Assembly (NCBI GenBank): GCA_029204225.1
Contig: CM055095.1
Location: 58,180,865 to 58,244,864, forward strand
Length of the DNA stretch: 64,000 nucleotides
DNA from: Diphasiastrum complanatum
Lineage: Eukaryota; Streptophyta; Lycopodiopsida; Lycopodiales; Lycopodiaceae
Direction of reading: 5' to 3'
Below are positions 44,958-56,447 of the stretch, piece after piece; within the stretch, counting starts at the first letter, position 1, and each line of letters starts with the position of its first letter. The notes under the pieces were generated by a model. That model was given only the letters and a program-made list of their open reading frames with translations. It made no database searches and had not been told where the DNA came from. Both the position numbers and the translations under genes were made by a program.

Positions 44958-45289
44958 AAATCCAAAAAAGACCCTTTGTAAAGATTCTTTTTATATTTTT
45001 TTCTCAATTTTTTCTTACACATGGACCAATCAAATTACTCAAATTTGAAATCTACGTAACGTAACTTTTTGAGTCCACATTTTGATTCCACACTAAAAAT
45101 GGCATAACTTTGTAGTGGTAAGTCCGAATTTAGCGGAGTTTGGTGCATTGGAAAGCGCTCAACAAGGGCTTTCCAATAATATGTTACATGAAATACTTTT
45201 GAGTTATGATTAAAAAGTTATGGCAAATCAAAAGTATTAGTGTTATAATATTTTAATAACATAAACTACATATTGCACAAATGGCTGGC
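44958..45289. other. No gene seen
   Basis: AT-rich; ends in 'tgaccaatgcag', a plausible splice acceptor in front of the gene remnant at 45301. Confidence 0.4.
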
Positions 45290-45300
45290 TGACCAATGCA

Positions 45301-46380
45301 GGTTGGGGTTCATGCTTCTGATTGATCCCTCAACGCTACTGATTGAAGTCAGTAATGAATTTGTACAGGGGCTGATGGATGTTACGGACACTACAGTCTT
45401 AGCGCAGGTTCGTAATGCTCTCAGATTCAGCAAGAGGCTAATCATCTGTTACTCTCAACAAGGGAAGTTGAAACACAGTGAATGATTAAGAAGAACCTCA
45501 CAAATCAAGAAATGCTTCTATCTACTGAAATATGTGATTTCCATCCCTCTCCAGCTAAAAGAAACAAAGGAAGGTTACCTTATCCATTCGAGTATGTCTC
45601 AATGGGGAAGAATCTTGATTTCGAAAAAAACTCTTGTCCTGGCAAGAATCCAAAGGAATAAGAGCAATCAAAACCATTTGCGAAATCAGTGATAATTTTC
45701 TAGACCAGACAACACAAGGAACTGTCCCTCAGTTGGGAAGAAACGGAATAGTTTCAGATACAAACGCCACAACAAAGATCATGTCAGGGAGCAACTCATC
45801 GGATTTGTCAGCATTGAATCCTGTCTTACAGCTGGAAAGCGGACTAGGGTCAGATACTAGCGTGACCAGAGAAAATACAATGGACCAGACACCACAAATG
45901 CCACAACAAAGATCCTGTCAGGTGTAATTCTGCAGATTTGTCAACATTGAATCTTATCTTACAATTGGAAAGTGGACTAGGGCCAGATATAAGTGTGACC
46001 AGGAAGATTACGATGGATTAGTCAACACAGGAACCTGTCCCTTGGATTGAAAATGGAATAGACACAGCTGCAAATCCTACAGAGAATGTTCTGTCAGAAA
46101 ATAAGCCTGCTATCAACACGCTCAGACCTATAGTTGGAAAATGTATCAGCTCCAATCAACGACGATGGATTAGAACATGATAGTCATTTTCCAGGTCAGA
46201 AGCAGAACATGATATTTGCGACTGTCAAGAAAGACAAGCTGGAAATGAGCAACCTCTCTTGACAGAATTGCTCACTACAGAATCGGTCCACATGACAGAT
46301 GCTACTTGCCTTGCAGCGACTGAAGAGGATTCTCTTCAAGAACATGAAGAGAGGATTAATGGGGAGCTAAATAGATCCTG
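45301..46380 (+). pseudogene. Unrecognised repeat-bearing gene remnant
   Basis: Not retroelement-like. The first part (to 45485) is open: 'RLGFMLLIDPSTLLIEVSNE', 'FVQGLMDVTDTTVLAQVRNA', 'LRFSKRLIICYS'. A frame change follows into 'NLTNQEMLLSTEICDFHPSP' (about 45490-45550) and then a 97-codon ORF at 45634-45927. That ORF holds a ~134-bp unit ('KIMSGSNSSDLSALNP', 'LQLESGLGSDTSVTRE', 'MDQTPQ') that recurs in diverged form at 45903-46035, in a shifted frame with one stop. Readable text continues to about 46380 ('ENVLSENKPAINTLRP', 'EDSLQEHEERINGELN'). At least two frame breaks and several stops make it a pseudogene. I cannot name the family. Confidence 0.5.
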
Positions 46381-46389
46381 ATATGTAGG

Positions 46390-47990
46390 AGATACTAATC
46401 CTGGCATCTATGAATTAGGTGGCCGGCTGTGTAGCAGTCAGCCTTCCCGCACCTCGCTTTGAAGGCTGCTTTTACATGGTAGCAAGCCTGCACACGGCCT
46501 GCTGCCGGGCTTGATTGGCCCTTCAATTGAAGGCCAATTGAATATGGCTTTGAACACAGATGTTAAGAGCCTATGAACATTCAACACCTGTCCGCCATCA
46601 CTCCTCATGTCAATTACGAGGATGTCTCCAAAATTCAAGCATCACCTCTCAAAAAAAAAATCGTCCCTTTGATCAACAAAGAAAAGGAACCTTCCGATTC
46701 GAAATCCAAGGATTTTGGAAAAGAAATACGAAGACTGTCCTACAGAGATGCACCATTCTACAATAGAAAATAGCCTACAACCTTTCTTGAGTACTTTGAA
46801 AAGTGGTGACTTTACACTGTGCTCTTGGGATTGAAATGGAAAAATAATCCATCTTGACTTTAGGCTTGCTACAAATATTGTACCATGCAAGTATGTTATT
46901 CATAAATGCAAAATGCCAAGTTTGGCCTAGATAGAACTCGAGTTACATGGATATGTCATATCTAGAATGATGAGTACAACTTGCATATAGTTTCTAGACA
47001 TAGAATTAGCAAAATTATGCTTGTAGAAACTCGTGGCAATTCACATGCATTAATTGAAAGTGATCCATAGTGACATGCAAGGCATGCACAAAGTGTAATG
47101 GACACATGCATGATGATTTGTACATTTCTAGTTAGAACTAGCACACTTGGAAAAAGTTGGTAGAGTTTCATGCATGAGAAGTGACAAATGTCACATAGAC
47201 TCTAGTTTTCACTTTAGATGTCATTAATTGATGGATGGATGTGGTTCTACCTCGAGCTACCTCAAACTCCATAAATATGTGTAGCTCTCCTCATATATTT
47301 TGACGAAGAACCAAAGCTTTGTAGCTATCTCATGCCATTTTGGATCCACACAATTTTTGCTTGTTATCTCTCTATCTTTCTCTCTCTAACTCGTGTTGAG
47401 GCTAATGCTAATACACTGATATCTTGTACTTTTGATCATTATTGATTCATTTCTATCATATTTTGATGCTTAGCATGCTAGATTGTGGTTAAGCCATAAC
47501 TTCTGTATTAGATCTTGCTAATCAATCTAGAATCAGGTTACTATGCTAATCATAAAGCTTATTAGATCCATCACACTTGTGGACATTCCCCACACGTTTG
47601 AATTCTGAAAATTTTGTCATTGGGAAGAGGCTAAACCCCAAAAGAATAGAACTTTTAAGGAGATTCTTCTTTCATCTAGCCCACCAGAAAGTGCATCCTC
47701 TGACTCAGAACCACAGAAAAATATAAAATCTATGTCAATGACGACAAGCAAAATAGGAAAAGCACAGCACTGCTGTGGCATCTCACTTCGATGAGCTCTC
47801 TTTCAAGTGCTTAGTTACCGACAAGCCTACCCTATCCTCTCAATTGTGGAGCCCTTCCTCAGAAATGAGACAAAATCAACATAGCAAAGTCCTCACTCAC
47901 AACACACTTAAAACTTGGGCAAGAGCAAAAGGGAATGCTACATTAAAGAGAAAATAATAGCTGAGACGCAGCAAGGAAACCTTTCTAAAG
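46390..47990. other. No gene recognised
   Basis: 46430-46560 is GC-richer. 46573-46773 has a 66-codon ORF rich in Lys/Ser that may be a last piece of the gene remnant upstream. 46900-47600 is AT-rich with a 'ctctctatctttctctctctaac' tract. 47640-47990 is open in patches; no domain recognised. Confidence 0.4.

Positions 47991-47994
<4 letters not shown>

Positions 47995-48080
<86 letters not shown>
47995..48080 (+). repeat. (TC)43 microsatellite
   Basis: 86 bp of uninterrupted TC dinucleotide. It makes artefactual Ser-Leu and Arg-Glu ORFs on the two strands. CT-rich tracts of this kind are common in plant 5' UTRs, and one starts 14 bp downstream here. Confidence 0.98.
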
Positions 48081-48086
<6 letters not shown>

Positions 48087-48094
48087 AGGCCAAC

Positions 48095-48235
48095 ATGGCA
48101 GAAGGGTGGCTAGTGCAAGAATCCATGGGTATCTTATGGAATTTCTTGTTCATAGGGATCCTTCTATTTTGTGTCTTTGACATAATAAGTATGATATGCA
48201 TCTTCTTGAGGAGATTCCTCAAGGAGATGGAGTGA
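48095..48235 (+). CDS. Possible 46-residue membrane microprotein
   Basis: The ATG at 48095 has a good plant context (caacATGGca) and lies 14 bp after the (TC)43 tract. The peptide is 46 residues: a polar start (MAEGWLVQES), one long hydrophobic segment of about 23 residues (roughly 12-36: 'ILWNFLFIGILLFCVFDIIS' then 'MICIF'), and a charged end (LRRFLKEME). This is the layout of a single-pass small membrane protein, with the positive end probably cytosolic. I know no family match. The longer frame that reads through the repeat should not be used. It could still be a chance ORF or the first exon of a larger gene; a decayed copia fragment begins within 100 bp. Confidence 0.4.
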   Translation: MAEGWLVQESMGILWNFLFIGILLFCVFDIISMICIFLRRFLKEME

Positions 48236-48319
48236 TAAGGAGAATGAGTGAGACCTTCCTAAAAAAGGTGAATAAGTTTTCATTCTTAATAGTCAATGAG
48301 AAGTGATGAATATGCACAA

Positions 48320-48760
48320 GAGTAGGTGCTAAGAGTTAAATTACTAAACAAGGAGGTGATAAAGTCTAAGACAAGGAGCTTGTCCAAGTCATTATTAATG
48401 GATTAGGAGATAAATATTCAAATCTAGTCCAGAGTTTTGCCATCTTTGTCTTTGCATGAGAGAGATGAGGAGGCAAACTTCTCTAGCAAAGAGAACCACA
48501 AAGGAAAAGGATCCAAAAATTCAAACAACCTTGAGCATTTCTCTCTCTAGAAACTCTCTCTCCTAGTTAGCACTCCTCATATGGTCTTTTAAAACTCCTC
48601 TAATGGGAATGGAGTGGCGGAGAGAAACAATAGAAGTTATTGTGAAGGTGCTAAAGCTTTAAGACTAGGTGCATCTCTTTTTAAGCTATTTCAGAGAGAA
48701 GCCATTTACATGTGCTAACAATCTATGTAATAGGTCGCCAAATACTATTGTTAGAGGTGA
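48320..48760 (+). pseudogene. Internally deleted copia: gag joined to integrase
   Basis: Gag C-terminal text (ELVQVIINGLGDKYSNLVQS then a stop, then 'DEEANFSSKENHKGKGSK') is followed at about 48600 directly by the integrase block NGVAERNNR..CEGAKALRLGASL, then broken text. Knuckle, protease and the integrase core are missing. Confidence 0.75.
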
Positions 48761-48769
48761 TGTGGAGTT

Positions 48770-50115
48770 GGAGAAGTGGCTTGGACTTGGGGAGCTTCCA
48801 TCTTCACTTGAAGACAAGCTTCCATGCTTTGAGAATCTTTTTTGAGAAGGAGAGTACTATCTTTTTAATTCTCTATGTTCTATGTTTTCCATAGCTTGTG
48901 CTCTCTCTCACAATACCTACTCTCCTGAACCACTCTCTTGTCATTTGGTCTCTCTAGCATGGATTTTTTTCCCTCTACCAAAACCTATTCTCTTTTTCTA
49001 AAACCCTTCTTACTTCTTTTCATTCCTCTCACTAATTAACTTCAAGTTATAGGTTTCATATCGAAAAAAAACTAGTAAAGAACTACTACTTTGAAGAAAT
49101 TGATCATTTGACCAAATTTTAGTTAAAATAGCAATGATCGACTTATACAGTGCTTTCTTATTTCGACGGCACCCACGTGTGCTTAGTTCTAGAGTTATTG
49201 GGCCATCTTTCTTTTACGAGCCCTTTGAGTGCTTTTAAGCAACTTATCTTTGTACTTACTTATCAGTTGAATATACAGTTTGAGGAGAGCAATTCTGTTG
49301 TCTTGTCTTGTTGCACTTGACGTTGTGCTGTGGTGATTGATCCGGTCGGGTGTTTAAACTGTGTTTCTTAAGTATTTGGTATAACATAAGAATATTTACA
49401 AAAAGGAGGGTGTGTCAAGGAGGTCTTGATTGTGACCCCTCAATGGTTTCCATCTGTTGATGATTGAAGAGATGTGGTAATTTGTAATATATGTTTCATG
49501 TTCTAGGATTCATGCAATGTTTATTTCTGCAATTTGATGAGTTTACAATTTTTATTAATGTTTGCATGTGCAAATTTTCTTATGTATTAAGGATGACGTC
49601 AAGAGTGGTTCTCAGTTTGGTATCAAAGCTTTGGTTTAAAAGATTTTGTGAACTCCTGAGTGTGCATGCTTGTCATATCATTCCATGCATTTACATACAA
49701 GTTTTCCCAAGAATTGAGTGGTTATTTTTCTCAAAAATGTTTTCTAATTAGAAAACGCGTTTGCATCCTTGTAAAATTCCAAAAATCTAAGCTATATATT
49801 TTAATTCTTATGAATGGTTTTTTTCCTATTCCTTATTGGAAAAATGAAATGATTTTGAATCCTACAATTTCATCTCCTTTGGAAAAGAATCTTGTGATAG
49901 GACACCCAATTTTAAAAGTACTACTTTGATCTTATTTGCTTTATGTTAAGAAGATAAAAACGTTATATTCTATGACAACAAAGTTTCTCTCTTAGTTTTT
50001 GAAAGAAATTGTCAAAATGCTATATTTTCTAGAAGATTAGATCATACATTAGAAGATCATATATTGATTGATATTGTTCTAGAAAGCATTATTACTAATG
50101 GGTAAATCAAGCTAC
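48770..50115. other. No gene recognised
   Basis: 48900-49060 has several 'ctctct' stretches reminiscent of the LTRs above but no clear boundary. 49160-49330 is less AT-rich ('gtggtgattgatccggtcgggtg'). Possibly an old gypsy 5' region, because gypsy RT text follows; not provable by eye. Confidence 0.4.
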
Positions 50116-50119
50116 TAAA

Positions 50120-50740
50120 TTGAGAGCTTATTGTCAAAGGGGCCATTTAGACCTAGTGGTTCACCATATTGTTCTCTGGCTTTTCTTGCTAAAAAGATGG
50201 AAGTTTACGCATGTGCATGAACTAAAGAGCTCTGAATAGGTTAATAGTTAAGATTCAGTTTTCTATCTCTAGAATTGATGATATCATTGATAAATTGAAA
50301 AGTGCATGTGTATTTAGCTACATTACCTTCAGATCAGAGTAGTTCCAAAAGATGTGCATACAACTGCCTTTCAAATTTCTTGAAGACATGTGAATTTATG
50401 GTGATGCCTTTTGGACTTACTCATGCTCCTGTTACTTTCAATAAAACGACGGATATGGTCTTCCGGCCTCATCACAAGTTTGTTGGTACTTTTTTTAATG
50501 ATGTCTTGGTCTTCAGCAAAGATGAGCATAAAGAACATGTTAACATTTTTCTTAGAATTTTGATGAAAAATATATTGTTTGTGATAGCAACCATAGTGAG
50601 ATGTTTTTCCTTGAGGAGATTCAGCTCTTAGGACATATAATTTCTAAGAAGGGAATTCAAATGGATTCTAGAAAGATAAAGACAATATTAGAATGGCCTG
50701 TTCCTAGACACATTCATTCTAAACAACAGTGATTTATTAC
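50120..50740 (+). pseudogene. Ty3/gypsy reverse transcriptase fragment
   Basis: A degenerate first part reads 'RIDDIIDKLKSACVFSYIT'. The ORF 50302-50631 then has CEFMVMPFGLTHAPVTFNKT, 'DMVFRPHHKFVGTFFNDVLV' and FSKDEHKEH. The active site is FFND where YxDD is expected. After a shift, '[20 protein letters not shown]' and 'ILEWPVP' finish RT. It resembles the DMVFRPHLHKFV-type gypsy RTs, a different group from the 21-25 kb remnant. Confidence 0.85.
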
Positions 50741-50744
50741 TCGA

Positions 50745-53700
50745 GTAAAATGCTACTTTACACTATGAACTATTTGTAGTAATTCATAGTTTTATAGTAA
50801 TTTATAGTTTTACATACATATCTTTGGTGAAAATTTTGGTCTATAATCATTCCAACATGTGAATCACACATCTTTGCATCAACAATGGATCTATCCACAA
50901 TCAATTTGATGGGCACTTATTGAAATATAGTGTCATGTTGCACTATTTCAAAGCCAATCTTCAATAAAAAGTACATTCTAACAAAGAAAAAAGTAGATAT
51001 TTTTTTATGCCTTTGAACCATTATGTGAACTGATATTAACTTTATAAAAAAATTGAATTATCCACATATTGTAGTTAAAGAGCTCCAAACATAGCTTGTA
51101 GTAAGCATACTTAACTCCTCTTCTTAGTGAAGTTGCTGCCAACAAATAGTAAAGGCAATAGAGTACATCCTCAAAAAATTGCTCTTTCAAGTCTTTGGGA
51201 GGAGAGCAAAAGCCTTATACCTACATATGTGAGGAAGAATTAGAATACAAGGCTTTTATTCATTAACCTTTCATGAAAGCCTTGAAATATCCACATAAGT
51301 CTAGTTAAAGGCTATAAATATACCTTGGAGCAAGCATACTTCACTCCTATTCTTAGTGAAGTTGCAATTGTAACAAATAATAAAGACAATAGTGAACATC
51401 GTTGTCAAATTGCTCTCTCAAGTCTTTGGGAGGCCTTATATTCATGTGAGTGAAGAATGATTAGCATACAAGGATTTCATCCATCAATCTCTGAAGGATT
51501 CCAATATGAGAGCATGTCCTTATGCGAAATAGTAATAAACCTTGGTCAAATGCTTTATCCATATCACAACTAAAAAAAGTGTCCAAGCATACTTGTCCAA
51601 AATGTTAAAATTGTTAACTATTATGCATAATATGCTAATGAAACCAAATTTTTCCATTACAATTGACAAGTTATGGCAATCACCATGGATAGGAGCTTGC
51701 ATGATACATTGAGCTTAAGAGAATTCTACTAAAGTCTTACTTTGATTCTATCGATAGCATGTGTAATAGAAAAAACATGTCCTTCCAATGATTTATTAGC
51801 TAAACCTACAATGCCCACTTCCATATTGACCCAAATTTCACTAGAGAACTCCTTGCAATCCATTATCCATCCCTCCTTGGTGTCTTATTTTTGTGCATGG
51901 GCCTATTTATTGAAGTTACTAGCAAATCATCCTAATTGTCAAAGAAAGCCTTTTGCACACCTCTTCCATGTTCCCTTCTATTATGTCCATGTTTTCCTTT
52001 AAAATGTTCCTTTTCATACAACAAAAAAGGAAATCAATTACGAGGTATCCAATTTAGTTTGTTCAAAGCGGTCATTGAAGGGCTCTTAAGACCAAGAACA
52101 TATCTAAACTTTTTAGTGTGAAGAAAAGCTTTAAAAGGGAATAAATCAACTTCAATTTTCAAAAATATAAGGTTAGTTTTGTACAGTTCTCTAAGTATGC
52201 ATCTTCTAAATGGCCGTAGAAAAGAAAAGGACCTTCGTTTATACAATAACCCCACCCATGCCGTTATAAAAATAAAAACAAATCATCTTCTTCATAAGAC
52301 CTACCATGCACACTGTAAAACTTCCATGTCTAGATTCAACAAAGAACATAAACGAAGATTGGACATAGATATTCAAGAAGGCACTTTAAGCACAAGTCCT
52401 TTGGTATCACATTATTAGTGCTTGTTTACTTTTCTAATACCTCAAGCACTTTGTTCCCAAAGCGAAACGTAGTAAGCAGGTCTCGAACTTGTTCATTGTA
52501 AATCCCAATCATCTGCACCCCAATGTGATAATTGAAGACATCCCTTCTGGCTTGCATCAAAATTTTATCAAGAGGTGATATGAGCTGAATATGTTATGTA
52601 AATGCAACAAAAAGGTAAATTTGGAAGGTCTACTTATGAAGCTTCTTTGAACCACAATAGAAATTGACAATCAAATACTCAATTCTTGAAATGAGTCTTA
52701 AATGTCACACTATTACATAGACCAAAAGGAATGAATATAAGTCACGATCATGTATGAGCAAAACATCACAACACAACACAACTACAAAGAAAAGATTGTG
52801 AATGTATACATTGGATACTATTAAATGATGACAATGAAAGTTGGGGAGCAATGATCTCCAATAGTAACCTTATGTATCTAAGATGAATCTAAGCCAAAGC
52901 TTACTTTGTCAACCGTTAATAATGGAGCCCCAAGCCCTATTTGTAAACTTAAGAGTCGACTAGGGGTAAGATCCCACATCTAAAGGTCCAATAACAATCC
53001 CATAACAACTGCATATCGTGTATTAATAACTACCAAACGATAAAGATGCAGCCCAACTGCTTAAAATACCAAATGATAAAAAGGGCCCAACTGCCCAAAA
53101 TATATGGTCCAAATGACATATCATGATGTGTGAACTCGTGCTCCATACATATGCTGATTTCCATAGTTATTGGCCTCCAACTCCCTCCTCAAAGAGACAA
53201 TGTTACACTATAAATATGTTAAAAATGTTAAAGCAACAAAATGAAAGTGTTGACGTTGTTAAAACAAAGATGCTGAAGTTGTACACATATGTTGATGCTA
53301 GGGTGGATTCCTAAACAATTTGTGATGTCCCCCATACATGACATCAATAGCGAACTTGCCATGGTAGGCCATAGCAAAATTATTGATGGATGCAATGGTA
53401 TGAGTCTGAGCTATTAAATCTCAATTAGGTCGAATAATTTAGGAGTGCAAAGCTCAGGAGGCAGCATAAACTCATGAGGAATCTTATCAATAACAATTAT
53501 GCCAAAGTAATAGGTAGTAATGCTCAAAACAAAGAAATACCATGCCCATTATATCATCCAAAATACCATTTTCCTTACAGATATTCCTATCCATAAGATT
53601 TGACCAATAATCACTTCATGCTTAAACAAATTGTAGAAACAGTCAACGGCACTTCAATAAGTGCAATACATCAACTTAAAGCTAGGTTGGGCTTGTATCG

Positions 53701-54110
53701 TAAGAACCCCATCAACAATCAAAACAATCATTTCAGGACATATTAGATGTTCTTGTGTAGAAATCACATTTGAACAAACTCACAAAAGGTAGTGTGGCTT
53801 TAATTGGAAGACCACTTGCACAATGAAACATGTAGGTACAAACTCACACAGAGGCATACTTATTATCCTGTCTAAGCATTATCAAGAGCACCATATTGAT
53901 TCTAGTACATTCTTATCAAGGAATATGATGAATTTTCAAAATTACCAAAATTCTTAAGGCCTCCCAAATAGAAGGTTGATCAGTAAAGCATCAAGATGAC
54001 AGAAAATTAAGGTGTGACCTTCACCTTGCATGGAGCTTTTATGTAGACAGGAGTTTATGCATATCATTGTTCAAAGATTTGGATTGTGAACCTTTTGAAA
54101 AGCTACGATC
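50745..54110. other. 3.4 kb without a recognisable gene
   Basis: AT-rich. A diverged tandem pair lies at about 51055-51285 and 51286-51500: 'tagttaaag', 'agcatacttcactcct.ttcttagtgaagttgc' and 'caagtctttgggagg' recur in the same order. A DMDKAFD-like translation at about 51540 (minus) is too isolated to call a LINE. No splice-able ORF or LTR boundary recognised. Confidence 0.45.
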
Positions 54111-54397
54111 ATTGGTTGAATGTAGGGAAAATTACTGTGCATAGTACATTGCCAGCAACAGAAGGTGATACAGCATTTGAAATCTCAATGTGATAAAATA
54201 TATTTGATTGCACACTAGCTATACGTGATTGTTGTGGATAATCACCTATTGGTTGAATGCAGGGAAAATTATTGTGCATACTACATTGCCAGCGACAGAA
54301 GGTGATACAACATTTGAAATCTATACGTGATAAAAATATATTTGAAGTACATTTTGCAAGCTAGCTATACATGATTGTTGTGGATAATCAGCTCCCT
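54111..54397. repeat. Two-copy tandem repeat, 137 bp period
   Basis: 'attggttgaatg.agggaaaatta.tgtgcata.tacattgccagc' starts at 54111 and again at 54248; both copies end 'tgattgttgtggataatca'. It lies just downstream (minus strand) of the CASP-like gene, possibly in its 3' flank. Confidence 0.9.
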
Positions 54398-54463
54398 GTA
54401 TTTGGAATTATAATCTTCTTGTTGAGAGGGATTTCATAACTTTATAATACATACATAAACATC

Positions 54464-54466
<3 letters not shown>

Positions 54467-54498
<32 letters not shown>
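54467..54498. repeat. (AG)16 microsatellite
   Basis: 32 bp of uninterrupted AG, 17 bp beyond the stop codon of the CASP-like gene, hence probably in its 3' UTR as (CT)16. Confidence 0.97.
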
Positions 54499-54500
<2 letters not shown>

Positions 54501-54515
54501 TTATGTCATGTGAAG

Positions 54516-55023
54516 TTATCTTGTTGCCAGTAGCCAGAATGTGAAGAAGAACGACATTGTGATGAGAACCCATGTTAAGAATGTCGTTGAAACTGCAACT
54601 TCATACCTTCCACAGTGATTTTGAGCACATGCACCCAAGTCATTGTCAATAAGGACAGTTATGCCAGCTGAAGCACAGGCAGCAGCCAAAGTTAATGTAG
54701 CAGTGACCTGCACGAAGTCTCCATATATTGTTGATTGAAAGTTAGTAGTGATTACCTCTTGCAATCCACAATACAAAGAAACCTGGCCTATCATGCAGAT
54801 TATGACTTCAACAATTTCGGACAAAGCAATATGCATAACCATGAACCTATATGGTGTATGCTACTACAGTCCTTCAGTGAAGCTTATTACCCAGTCACCA
54901 ATCACAAACAGGCTCACTAAAAGTGAATTCCGCAGGCTTCTTTTCCACAGTAATGCATATATATCAATGATCGCCAATGTCAAGCTCCAAAGACTCTGCA
55001 ACACCATGGCTGCTACCAAATAA
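54516..55023 (-). CDS. CASP-like protein, CASPL5 type, last two exons
   Basis: Exon at 54891-55023 (133 bp) and last exon at 54516-54707 (192 bp, stop included), joined across a 183-bp intron with donor GTAATA and acceptor GTGCAG, phase 0. The upstream acceptor TTCTTGCAG at 55024 is in phase 2, so an earlier exon must exist. The encoded 107 residues hold the last three of four membrane segments of the CASP/DUF588 family. TM2 starts [20 protein letters not shown]3 spans the exon junction at [27 protein letters not shown] with the family Asp; TM4 ends [11 protein letters not shown]. The DLGAC..HCGRY loop has the two Cys typical of CASPL5. CASPs build membrane scaffolds that guide wall modification (Casparian strip); CASPL roles are mostly unknown. 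Both exons are free of lesions. Exon 1 with TM1 was not found. Confidence 0.85.
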
Positions 55024-55029
55024 CTGCAA

Positions 55030-55995
55030 GAAGGCAAATTCCCTATTACCTTCACAGTAACACAAAATTTATATCAATGCACAGAGATGGGACAAACCAA
55101 AAGCCGACATAGAATGGTTGAATGAGATGGACAGTTTTATACACTGAAGAAGCCGCATGGCTAGTGGATGTTCCAGAAAACATGTACATTTCGAGCTAGT
55201 GCTAGCATATAATTTCATACAGATAAAAAGTGTAAAGTTAATCAAAATATAGATTATGTATCCCCCAGAATCAGAACTTGGCATGAGCGTTTACAAAATC
55301 ATAGCATGCATGTACTTAACCAGTCACGAGAAACCTTGAAACAGTGATGAGAAACCTTGAAACAGAAAAACAACCAATTTAGCCTAAAACAAAAGCAAGA
55401 ATACTGGTGTTCAAAGCCTGGAATGATAAAATGTTATGTACCTTCAATCCAAGCTCTTTTCACACAAGCACATATTCTAATGTCAGTATATGTGCATTTA
55501 TGCACATTGCATACATCAGCCAAAGTTTTGGAGAGCTCTCAACTCAATAGGATCTAACTGGACAAGTTCCTTGTGATTCTATATAGCATCTCTGTAGTAA
55601 AGAATGTCTCCAATTAGCAAGAAATCTTCGTGCTTGCGGCATATCAAACTCAAAGCATTTGACAGCTGTTGTGAAACAGTCCTTGAGAAGGTAATAAAAT
55701 TTCTCCATTTATGTCATGAAATAACTTGCAAATAAGCATTCAGGAAGGACCTTTCCACATGCATCATAAAATACATTTTCTTCAAATGCATCTTTAACCC
55801 CGGAAAAATTTGACCCAAAGTCCACAATGAAGGAACAAGCACACTCATATACAGATTCACATTATGGGATCATAATCTGCAGTGAACATTTCTAGCCCTC
55901 AATTTTCTTAATTACTGCTTAAAGTCTTCTCAAATTATGAATATACAGATTCATCACATGAATGTAAACTTAGAACATTCCAATCATCCTGAGGT
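55030..55995 (-). other. Intron or upstream region of the CASP-like gene
   Basis: No exon for TM1 found. A GT donor in the correct phase exists near 55093-55100, preceded by open but hydrophilic text that lacks the expected hydrophobic helix, so I do not call it. AT-rich, intron-like. Confidence 0.4.
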
Positions 55996-56000
55996 CCATT
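55996..56000 (+). repeat. Target-site duplication (CCATT), left
   Basis: Matches 61344-61348 exactly and flanks the element at 56001-61343. Confidence 0.85.
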
Positions 56001-56438
56001 TGTTAAAATTCCGATAGGATCTAGTGCAGTATGCAGATCACATCAATCAATCACCATAGCTTCACCTCACAAGCTCTCAAAGATGGCACAACAAAAGTTC
56101 ATTGTATTACAAAGAAAACTATACATATACTGTATTCACAAACTGCATGAAAAGACAGGTCTCCTAAAATTGGCCTACCACCTGTCAAACTAAGGTCGGG
56201 CCTAATATGGCCAAATTCGACCGACAAACTTGGGACACGGTAAATAACATTGCACAGGCTAATTTTTCCTACGTGTGGCTACTCGGCTAATCCAAGTAGC
56301 CGGCTACGGGATCAGTGCCCGACCGATATGTCCATAGCGGGTCACGTACCGATCACTAGCAAATACAAACTGTACATTTATTACAGTATCACATTTGAAG
56401 CTTATACAAATAAATCAGATTGAGTCTGATTTCTAACA
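56001..56438 (-). repeat. LARD-like element 3' LTR
   Basis: 438 bp, TGTTAAAATT..TTTCTAACA. PPT on the adjoining side confirms 3' position. Confidence 0.88.
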
Positions 56439-56447
56439 CTCTCCCTT
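56439..56447 (-). other. LARD-like element polypurine tract
   Basis: The complement of ctctccctt (AAGGGAGAG) directly before the 3' LTR. Confidence 0.8.

Noticed and set aside
47897-48082. Arg-Glu and Ser-Leu repeat proteins
   Set aside because: Translation of the (TC)43 microsatellite on both strands.
51520-51702. LINE reverse transcriptase suggested by a DMDKAFD-like translation
   Set aside because: The motif appears in a different frame from its neighbours and in the wrong order relative to other RT blocks; no endonuclease or poly-A tail seen.
55069-55284. First exon of the CASP-like gene
   Set aside because: A phase-2 GT donor is present near 55.1 kb, but the in-phase translation lacks the hydrophobic TM1 helix and family residues.
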